A stretch of 12,815 nucleotides of DNA from an uncultured beta proteobacterium (GTDB taxonomy: Bacteria > Pseudomonadota > Gammaproteobacteria > Burkholderiales > Burkholderiaceae_C). Shown here piece by piece: positions 7,903 to 12,815 of the stretch (position 1 is its first letter; each line of letters opens with the position of its first letter). The stretch is taken from the NCBI GenBank assembly GCA_903927495.1, contig CAIYNH010000164.1, positions 1-12,815 on the forward strand, written 5' to 3'. The position numbers were made by a program, and so were the translations under genes. The notes below the pieces were generated by a model. It saw only the letters and a program-made list of their open reading frames with translations. It did no database searches and was not told the origin of the DNA.

Positions 7903-8115
7903 TTAGTCGTCCTGTGAGTTCTGCCCGGGGCGCTCCATCAACCAGGCCAGTGCCGCGATCAACAAGCCCCAGAGCAGGAAAATTGCCGCCGGAAAAACCG
8001 GGATACCCAGCACGCTAAAGGCTCGATCCCACAACCCCAGCAGCGGAAAATTAAAAACCAGCCAGCCACAGAAAAACAAGGCCAGCAAGCGCTGGGCCCT
8101 CAGACTTTTATGCAA
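7903..8115 (-). CDS. Small two-helix membrane protein, putative accessory subunit of the SLC5 kinase
   Basis: This 70-residue protein has two hydrophobic segments (about 8-29 and 35-59) joined by a short loop containing LGLWDRAFSVLGIPVF. The N-terminus is basic and the C-terminal tail polar (MERPGQNSQDD). The pattern resembles DUF3311-like small proteins encoded beside SLC5 symporters, though I cannot confirm family membership. The start is TTG at 8115, chosen because a strong AGGAG lies 6 nt upstream and no ATG is suitably placed. It ends 2 nt before the kinase ATG, so it is almost certainly translated with it. By analogy with YjcH-ActP in the same window, I infer that it may assemble with the transporter-like part of the kinase. 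The gene call is well supported by spacing and ribosome binding site; the role is inference. Confidence 0.82.
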   Translation of the reverse strand: MHKSLRAQRLLALFFCGWLVFNFPLLGLWDRAFSVLGIPVFPAAIFLLWGLLIAALAWLMERPGQNSQDD

Positions 8116-8121
8116 TGCGTA

Positions 8122-8126
8122 CTCCT
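8122..8126 (-). promoter_or_regulatory. Strong Shine-Dalgarno site for a TTG start
   Basis: AGGAG on the minus strand, 6 nt upstream of the TTG at 8115. This decides the start of the 70-residue membrane protein and makes a non-ATG start credible. Confidence 0.75.
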
Positions 8127-8178
8127 GCTGCAGAAGTTGCTGCCAACAACAGCAAACCCGCCTCGGTCAAAACGACTC

Positions 8179-8949
8179 TCATCGCCCCCACTCCAGTCGA
8201 TCAGCAAAAAACGTTGGCAGGCCAGCACGCCGGATGGCCGCTGCAGCCGACAGGTGGTCGTAGGCGACGCGATGAAACGTCAAATGCGAAGTGCCGGTAT
8301 CCAGCATTGCATACATCGCCCGTGGGTTGCCATCACGCGGTTGCCCAACCGAGCCGATCGTGGCCAGCCAGTGGCTGTGCTCATGTACAGGAACGGCCAC
8401 ACCCGGAGTGGGCACCACCTTCATGAGGTCAGCCCCGATGCCCCGGCAATACAGGCTCTGAAGGTGCACATGCCCACCAAACACGTAGCGCACATCGGAC
8501 CACGCGCTGGAGGCCGCCAAGCTGGCTCCAGCTGCGCGGTGGTCAGAGACATAACGCCAAAGCTCCGGGCAATCAACGCTGGCATGCACCAGCAAGATGT
8601 TCTCCAGCTGCAAGGTGAAAGGCAGGTTTTGCAAGAACTTTCGCTGCGGTGCGTCGAGCTGTGCTCCGGTCCAAGCCGCAGTGGCATCGCCAAAATTCTT
8701 GATTTCAGCCGGCGGGGCTAACGCCACAGCATCATGATTGCCCTTGACCACCCAAGCACCGTCTGCGACCAAACCCAAAACCCGATTGACCACGGCTGCC
8801 GGGTCCGCTCCATAGCCGACCAAGTCACCCAAAACGGCAAACTGCTGCGCACCGCGGTCAGTGGCATGTGCGAGGCAGGCATCCAAAGCATGAATATTGG
8901 CGTGAATGTCAGAGAGCAATGCCAACTTCATAGGCGTTCTGGTGTGCAT
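8179..8949 (-). CDS. Calcineurin-like metallophosphoesterase (YfcE/MJ0912-type)
   Basis: This 256-residue predicted cytoplasmic phosphoesterase uses a two-metal site. Visible motifs are D14-x-H16 (LSDIHAN), G41-D42 (GDLVGYG), G70-N71-H72-D73, H122 (LLVHAS) and G159-H160-V-H162 (FGGHVH), so all expected metal ligands are present. The GDLVGYG variant and overall length fit the branch often labelled phosphodiesterase or diadenosine-tetraphosphatase-related. Substrate cannot be assigned. The ATG at 8949 and the in-frame ATG at 8931 are both possible; relatives usually start at the second (MKLALLSDIH), and neither has a clear Shine-Dalgarno sequence. The gene lies 63 nt upstream of the membrane protein-kinase-receiver-nuclease cluster on the same strand with no terminator that I can see between, so it may be the first gene of that operon. 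It is divergent from yjcH-actP. Confidence 0.9.
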   Translation of the reverse strand: MHTRTPMKLALLSDIHANIHALDACLAHATDRGAQQFAVLGDLVGYGADPAAVVNRVLGLVADGAWVVKGNHDAVALAPPAEIKNFGDATAAWTGAQLDAPQRKFLQNLPFTLQLENILLVHASVDCPELWRYVSDHRAAGASLAASSAWSDVRYVFGGHVHLQSLYCRGIGADLMKVVPTPGVAVPVHEHSHWLATIGSVGQPRDGNPRAMYAMLDTGTSHLTFHRVAYDHLSAAAAIRRAGLPTFFADRLEWGR

Positions 8950-9304
8950 TCAAGCAGTGTGTCATTCATGTCCAAATTCTAAAGTTGAATGCTCCTGAAA
9001 GAACCCGGACATACCCTCGCGCCACAAAACAGCTATCGCATTCGAAATTTAAAAAAACTTTTTTTCAACACACCATATTTGACGTTCAAGCCAAATACCC
9101 GTGGTAACCCTGATGCCATTTATTGCAATATAAAAAAATGACCGTTTTTTTGCACCCATGGGTTAGGGTTTTCTCTGAGGCGAAATGATCCAATATCGGC
9201 TCACACTCTCCCTGAGAGCAAAAAATAGCAAACAGGTCAGGAACGGGTAAGTACCGACACCTAACCTCCGCGCTCTCGCTTTCTCAATCCACTCGGAGAC
9301 AACC
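8950..9304. promoter_or_regulatory. Divergent control region between metallophosphoesterase operon and yjcH-actP
   Basis: This 355-nt gap has no credible gene and is clearly more AT-rich than its flanks. It contains an A7-C-T7 palindrome (9051-9065), an A7-6 nt-T7 element (9132-9151), the 10-bp palindrome ACCCATGGGT (9154-9163) and a small inverted repeat CTCTC-CCT-GAGAG (9206-9218). A TAGAAT at 8976-8981 on the minus strand resembles a -10 box for the leftward genes. TATAAA at 9129-9134 resembles one for yjcH. Neither has a good -35 at proper spacing, which would fit activator-dependent promoters. I found no sigma-54 (GG..GC) element. Promoters must lie here because both flanking genes start outward from it; the exact sites are uncertain. 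Confidence 0.55.
9295..9298 (+). promoter_or_regulatory. Shine-Dalgarno site of yjcH
   Basis: GGAG 6 nt before the ATG at 9305, a well-spaced ribosome binding site that supports this start. Confidence 0.7.
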
Positions 9305-9613
9305 ATGGCAGATGACTTAATTCAACGGGTTACCAGTAACCCAAAGTACCAGGAGCTGAAATCAAAACGCAGCACTATTGGCTGGTGGCTTACCTTATCC
9401 ATGATGGTCGTGTATTACGGCTTCATCCTGCTGGTAGCCTTTAACAAACCCTTCTTGGCGAGCAAAATGGGCGCCGGGGTGATTACGATGGGCATGCCGC
9501 TGGGCATTGGCGTACTGGTGTTTACCATCATCATTACCATCATTTACGTACGCCGTGCCAATGGCGAATTCGACGACCTGACTGCACAAGTGGTTAAAGG
9601 AGCCCTGAAATGA
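9305..9613 (+). CDS. yjcH: DUF485 family small membrane protein YjcH
   Basis: This 102-residue inner-membrane protein has two helices (about 25-46 and 57-82). Hallmarks of DUF485 are the [12 protein letters not shown] start, GWWLT...[10 protein letters not shown] in the first helix, GMPLGIGV before the second, and [10 protein letters not shown] after it. The layout matches E. coli YjcH (104 residues), encoded between acs and actP. The family is thought to accompany the ActP symporter, possibly as a small subunit; its biochemical role is not settled. It overlaps actP by 4 nt (ATGA at 9610-9613), so translation of the two is probably coupled. It is distinct from DUF4212, the small partner of a related symporter subfamily. 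No acs gene precedes it here. Confidence 0.95.
   Translation: MADDLIQRVTSNPKYQELKSKRSTIGWWLTLSMMVVYYGFILLVAFNKPFLASKMGAGVITMGMPLGIGVLVFTIIITIIYVRRANGEFDDLTAQVVKGALK
9596..9602 (+). promoter_or_regulatory. Shine-Dalgarno site of actP inside the end of yjcH
   Basis: AAAGGAG lies 7 nt before the actP ATG at 9610, within the last yjcH codons. Strong independent initiation is therefore possible in addition to coupling through the ATGA overlap. Confidence 0.7.
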
Positions 9614-11301
9614 CGAGTCTCATACAACACAAAAAAACCATCGCGTTGTTTGCACTGCTGGCCTTGGCCGGTGGCGCTTTTGCCGCAGGTGCAGATCTGG
9701 GTCAGGCCACCAAGCAAGCCACGAACTGGACTGCCATCGGCATGTTTGGCACCTTCGTCGTTTTAACGCTTTTCATCACCAAATGGGCGGCCTCCAAGAC
9801 CAAGAGCGCCTCTGACTTCTACACCGCTGGCGGCGGCATCACCGGCTTTCAAAACGGTTTGGCAATTGCCGGCGACTACATGTCGGCTGCTTCATTCCTG
9901 GGTATTTCCGGCCTGGTGTTCGCCAACGGCTTTGACGGCCTGATCTACTCGATCGGCTGGCTGGTGGGTTGGCCCATCATCACCTTCCTGATGGCTGAAC
10001 GACTGCGTAACCTGGGTAAATTTACCTTTGCCGACGTGGCTGGTTACCGTTTTGCTCAAACCCCCATTCGCGTGTTTGCCGCCAGCGGCTCACTCGTGGT
10101 GGTGGCGTTTTACATGACGGCCCAGATGGTCGGCGCTGGTCAACTGATCAAACTGCTGTTTGGCTTGGAATACCTCTACGCTGAAATCCTGGTGGGCACC
10201 ATCATGATGATTTATGTGCTGTTTGGTGGCATGACCGCTACCACTTGGGTACAGATCATCAAGGCTGTCATGCTGCTCGGTGGCGCATCTTTCATGGCCT
10301 TCTCGGTGTTGCTGCAGTTTGGCTTCTCCCCAGAAGCCATGTTTGTCAAAGCCATTGAAGTGCACTCCAAGAAAGAAGCCATCATGGGCCCAGGCGCACT
10401 GATCAAGGACCCGATCTCGGCCATATCCGTCGGTATGGCGCTGATGTTTGGTACCGCTGGCTTGCCACACATTCTGATGCGCTTCTTTACCGTGCCAAGT
10501 GCCAAGGAAGCTCGTAAATCAGTCGGCTGGGCAACCACCTGGATTGGCTACTTCTACATCTTGACCTTCATCATTGGTTTTGGCGCTATCACCAACCTGA
10601 TCCCCAACCCAGCTGACTACTTTGTCGGTGGCGAAATTGCCAAGGGCCTGCAAGGCGGCGGCAACATGGCTGCTGTGCATTTGTCCAAGGCTGTGGGTGG
10701 CAACATTTTCATGGGCTTTATCTCTGCAGTGGCGTTTGCCACGATTCTGGCAGTGGTGGCTGGCTTGACCCTGTCAGGCGCATCCGCTGTGTCGCATGAC
10801 CTGTACGCTTCCGTATGGCGTCATGGCCGTGTGGATCAGGCCGATGAGTTGCGTGTATCGAAGATCACCACAGTGTGCCTGGGTGTCATTGCCGTCTTCT
10901 TGGGCATTGGGTTTGAGAAAGAAAACGTCGCCTTCATGGTGATGCTGGCTTTCGTGATTGCTGCCTCAGCCAACTTCCCCGTGCTGTTCATGTCGGTGCT
11001 GTGGAAAGATTGCACCACCAAGGGTGCAGTGACCGGTGGCTTTGTCGGCCTCATTCTGGCCGTGGTGCTGACCGTTGGCTCCAACGCGGTTTGGGTGCTG
11101 GCACTGAAGAACCCAGCTGGCTCAGCCTGGTTCCCGTATGACTCGGCTGCCATCTTCTCGATCCCAGCTGCATTTATCACCATCTGGTTGGCTTCACTGA
11201 TGGATCGTGGTGACCGTGCCGCGATCGACCGTGCTGGCTACCCAGCCCAAGAAGTTCGCTCTGAAACCGGCATTGGTGCCTCGGGCGCTTCTGGACATTG
11301 A
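9610..11301 (+). CDS. actP: Cation/acetate symporter ActP
   Basis: This 563-residue inner-membrane sodium/solute symporter (SLC5/SSS family) is expected to import acetate and probably glycolate with a cation. E. coli ActP has 549 residues. An N-terminal hydrophobic segment ending AFA-AGA (about residue 25) resembles a signal peptide, as in E. coli ActP. Family-diagnostic segments follow: [53 protein letters not shown] and [20 protein letters not shown]. About 13 membrane helices are expected. The C-terminal RSETGIGA tail parallels the RSQTGFG tail of the E. coli protein. Codon use is highly biased toward preferred codons, suggesting high expression. A hairpin and strong intrinsic terminator follow directly. 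The divergent SLC5-type kinase is a plausible regulator, by context only. Confidence 0.97.
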   Translation: MTSLIQHKKTIALFALLALAGGAFAAGADLGQATKQATNWTAIGMFGTFVVLTLFITKWAASKTKSASDFYTAGGGITGFQNGLAIAGDYMSAASFLGISGLVFANGFDGLIYSIGWLVGWPIITFLMAERLRNLGKFTFADVAGYRFAQTPIRVFAASGSLVVVAFYMTAQMVGAGQLIKLLFGLEYLYAEILVGTIMMIYVLFGGMTATTWVQIIKAVMLLGGASFMAFSVLLQFGFSPEAMFVKAIEVHSKKEAIMGPGALIKDPISAISVGMALMFGTAGLPHILMRFFTVPSAKEARKSVGWATTWIGYFYILTFIIGFGAITNLIPNPADYFVGGEIAKGLQGGGNMAAVHLSKAVGGNIFMGFISAVAFATILAVVAGLTLSGASAVSHDLYASVWRHGRVDQADELRVSKITTVCLGVIAVFLGIGFEKENVAFMVMLAFVIAASANFPVLFMSVLWKDCTTKGAVTGGFVGLILAVVLTVGSNAVWVLALKNPAGSAWFPYDSAAIFSIPAAFITIWLASLMDRGDRAAIDRAGYPAQEVRSETGIGASGASGH

Positions 11302-11314
11302 TAACTAAGCCGAC

Positions 11315-11344
11315 GCATCGACCGAACTTATAGTCGGACGATGC
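11315..11344 (+). other. Hairpin in the actP 3' untranslated region
   Basis: GCATCG (11315-11320) pairs with CGATGC (11339-11344). After one A/A mismatch the stem continues as CCGA (11322-11325) with TCGG (11334-11337), leaving an 8-nt loop. It starts 13 nt after the actP stop and lies just before the intrinsic terminator. With no T-tract it is not itself a terminator; a role in mRNA 3'-end stability is possible. Confidence 0.55.
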
Positions 11345-11355
11345 CAAACAATAAG

Positions 11356-11388
11356 GACTGCCAGCGTCAAGCTGGCAGTCTTTTTTTT
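11356..11388 (+). terminator. Rho-independent terminator of yjcH-actP
   Basis: A perfect 10-bp stem, GACTGCCAGC (11356-11365) with GCTGGCAGTC (11371-11380), encloses a 5-nt loop and is followed directly by eight T residues (11381-11388). This is a textbook intrinsic terminator on the plus strand, 55 nt after the actP stop. Confidence 0.95.
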
Positions 11389-11430
11389 CTTGTGCCTATG
11401 CAAACGGCCTCCCGAATTCGCACATATTCG

Positions 11431-11445
11431 CTACAAACTTTGTAG
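11431..11445. repeat. 15-bp palindrome, possible operator
   Basis: CTACAAA, a central C, then TTTGTAG form a perfect 7-bp inverted repeat with a 1-nt centre. The size and symmetry fit a dimeric regulator site, but nothing here identifies a regulator, and the site is more than 300 nt from the helicase start. Confidence 0.35.
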
Positions 11446-11647
11446 TTACTCATGCTTTACCAGCAAGCGTTTCAAGCATATTTCGTATATTAATGATGCA
11501 GCTCTGTGAGTTCGCATTATTCCCACAGCGCAAAAACTTGAAACACACTCACTTGAGGCCATAAAAAAACCGACACATTCGCTACTTATCACCCATTGCT
11601 GCGTTTGCTGAGATGTTGCTGGATGGCCCCTGATTGGCAATTCACGC

Positions 11648-11744
11648 TACAGGCAAGGCGTTGCACAGGATTTTGGCGAGTATGTCCGGTCACCCCCTGC
11701 GTTTGCTCGGTGTCAAAACGTAAAATCAGCTGACCTTGCCTGTA
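11648..11744. repeat. 11-bp inverted repeat pair upstream of the helicase gene
   Basis: TACAGGCAAGG (11648-11658) and its exact complement CCTTGCCTGTA (11734-11744) are separated by 75 nt. The right arm ends 18 nt before the helicase ATG. It could be paired regulator sites or the ends of a small vanished element; no coding sequence lies between the arms. Confidence 0.4.
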
Positions 11745-11762
11745 AACCACTCAAATTCTGAC

Positions 11763-12815
11763 ATGCAATTTGCCGCTACCGGCGCTGTCACCTTGCTGCT
11801 GTCGCCTAGTGGCCGCCTGCTATTCACAACGGATGCCGATGCGCATTCCCTGCCGGTGGCATTTCAGCTAGCCCTGGCTGAAGCTTTTGATCGGGGGGCA
11901 GGTCACGGTTTGCTGTATCTGGGTGCAACCCAGGTGGGGACCGTATTGCCAACCGTGTTTGCCTGGTGGCGGGATTTTTCTGCGCGCTATGTAACGACGT
12001 TATGTGCAACCGCCGCCGATGGCGATGCGGTGATCGCAGCTCCTGATGAGCTGCTACTCAATGGCCTGATTTGGGACGCACCGCCAATGAAAGGGGCTGA
12101 GTACCTTACTGCGCAGGTGCTGAATAAGCTGTGGGTTGAACTCGATGCCGCCTTGCACCTCGAATTGACTGCATTCAAGGGGGTGTTGTCGGACTTTCTT
12201 AAAACCCGCCATCCGGCCTGGAATCTGGTGGGCCGGGTCTATTTCAACTTGGCAGAGAACCGCAAGGACCCGGACGCGCCTTTTGCCTTTTTGGCCACCT
12301 ATACCTCACGCTTGTCGGCGCATGGCAAGGCGCAGCATTTACCACTAGCCAAAGCCTTAACCGAGTTTTCAGATGGAAAGAGTCAGGCGCAGTTGCTCAC
12401 ACTGCTCAAGCCAGTGCAAGCAGCTGCACAGCGATGTTCCTGGTTGCAAGTCATGGTGAACACGGGCGAGATTTACCACCCGCTGCGCTGGAGCCCGCAA
12501 AATGCCTTTCAGTTGTTAAAAGACGTGCCCCAGCTTGAGGCTGCGGGCATTGTGGTGCGAGCGCCCCTGAGTTGGGGCGGTAGTCGTCCGGCGCGCCCCT
12601 TGGTCAAAGCCAGTGTGGGAACACAACAACCGTCGCTGCTGGGTGCTGCTGCCTTACTTGACTTCAGCATGGAGGTCACGCTGGAGGGCGATGTCCTGAC
12701 GGCGGCTGAGCTCAAGGCATTGCTCAAGGGGAGCGATGGCTTGCAACTCATCCGGGGGCGCTGGGTCGAGGTCGATCGCAGAAAATTGCAGCGCATGATG
12801 GCGCGCTTTGAAGGC
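11763..12815 (+). CDS. SNF2-family DEAD/DEAH helicase, N-terminal part (runs off window)
   Basis: The frame is open from the ATG at 11763 to the last base, giving 351 residues with no stop. The final 55 residues match the bacterial SNF2 helicase-associated domain (DUF3670). They contain LLDFSMEVTLEGDVLTAAEL and a GRWVEVDRRKL segment typical of that domain just ahead of the helicase core. The first 300 residues look like the poorly conserved N-terminal region of the same family. The Walker A and DEAH motifs would lie beyond the window, so ATPase activity is predicted, not seen. Proteins of this type usually have about 900-1100 residues. There is no evident Shine-Dalgarno sequence. A TTG at 11736 is a possible earlier start, and the nearest upstream in-frame stop is TAA at 11721. 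The physiological role of the family is unknown; chromatin-remodeller-like DNA translocation is the family expectation. Confidence 0.85.
   Translation, partial: MQFAATGAVTLLLSPSGRLLFTTDADAHSLPVAFQLALAEAFDRGAGHGLLYLGATQVGTVLPTVFAWWRDFSARYVTTLCATAADGDAVIAAPDELLLNGLIWDAPPMKGAEYLTAQVLNKLWVELDAALHLELTAFKGVLSDFLKTRHPAWNLVGRVYFNLAENRKDPDAPFAFLATYTSRLSAHGKAQHLPLAKALTEFSDGKSQAQLLTLLKPVQAAAQRCSWLQVMVNTGEIYHPLRWSPQNAFQLLKDVPQLEAAGIVVRAPLSWGGSRPARPLVKASVGTQQPSLLGAAALLDFSMEVTLEGDVLTAAELKALLKGSDGLQLIRGRWVEVDRRKLQRMMARFEG

Larger units (their letters stand above)
11302..11762. other. Intergenic region with hairpins and inverted repeats, no credible gene
   Basis: This stretch of about 460 nt separates actP from the helicase gene. 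It holds an actP 3' hairpin and terminator on the left. It also contains a 15-bp palindrome (CTACAAA-C-TTTGTAG, 11431-11445), three copies of a CGCTAC-containing motif, a repeated CTGCGTTTGCT (11599-11609 and 11697-11707), and an 11-bp inverted repeat (11648-11658 and 11734-11744). A 64-codon open frame on the minus strand (11446-11640) has no family resemblance or ribosome binding site and I do not call it. The promoter of the helicase gene must lie here unless it is read through, but I could not pick out a convincing one. Confidence 0.6.

Noticed and set aside
8110..8721. 203-codon open frame on the plus strand opposite the metallophosphoesterase
   Set aside because: The opposite strand carries all metallophosphoesterase motifs; this frame has no recognisable motif and no ribosome binding site.
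8950..9304. Sigma-54 promoter or full CRP site for the acetate permease operon
   Set aside because: No GG-N10-GC element with correct context was found, and only a TCACA half-site resembling CRP binding is present, without its partner arm.
9305..9613. DUF4212 (small subunit of the VC_2705-type symporter) for the 102-residue protein
   Set aside because: The RANGEFD ending, GFILLVAF and GMPLGIGV segments match DUF485/YjcH, and the partner is clearly ActP.
11446..11640. 64-codon open frame on the minus strand in the intergenic island
   Set aside because: It has no Shine-Dalgarno sequence, no family resemblance and a Cys/Ser-rich product; it is best explained by chance in DNA with internal repeats.

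Overview
This window looks like chromosome from a betaproteobacterium of the order Burkholderiales, most like Comamonadaceae (Rhodoferax/Polaromonas type). That placement is an inference from protein character, moderately high GC and gene company; no rRNA or other marker is present to confirm it. All but two stretches are densely coding. I see no tRNA, rRNA, CRISPR array, insertion sequence or phage gene.

Layout. (1) Bases 1-2473, plus strand: most of prfC (peptide chain release factor 3, start cut off), then a HAD-IIB phosphatase resembling mannosyl-3-phosphoglycerate phosphatase, in the same reading frame and separated from prfC by one TAG stop. (2) Bases 2604-8949, minus strand, read right to left: a calcineurin-like metallophosphoesterase, a 70-residue two-helix membrane protein starting with TTG, a 910-residue transporter-like sensor histidine kinase (SLC5 domain, STAC-like domain, coiled coil, HisKA, HATPase), a stand-alone receiver protein, and a 721-residue membrane protein joining PAS, a catalytically dead histidine-kinase-like core and an intact DEDDh 3'-5' exonuclease. 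The last four are separated by 2 nt, 27 nt and a 4-nt overlap, so they almost certainly form one operon. (3) Bases 8950-9304: an AT-rich divergent control region. (4) Bases 9305-11301, plus strand: yjcH (DUF485) and actP (acetate/glycolate cation symporter), overlapping by 4 nt, then a hairpin and a strong intrinsic terminator. (5) Bases 11302-11762: non-coding DNA with several inverted repeats. (6) Bases 11763 to the end: the N-terminal third of an SNF2-type helicase with its SNF2-associated (DUF3670) domain.

How the parts may work together. Transporter-like kinases with a STAC domain (CrbS, CbrA) govern acetate or amino-acid use in other proteobacteria, so this kinase transcribed away from yjcH-actP suggests a carboxylate-sensing unit beside its uptake system. 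The unusual part is the output. The receiver has no DNA-binding domain. The next gene, translationally coupled to it, is a membrane-tethered pseudokinase fused to a nuclease with all five catalytic residues. This points to a two-component pathway whose end effect may be controlled nucleic-acid cleavage at the membrane rather than direct transcription control. That interpretation is inference; the domain order and missing or retained residues are read directly from the sequence.
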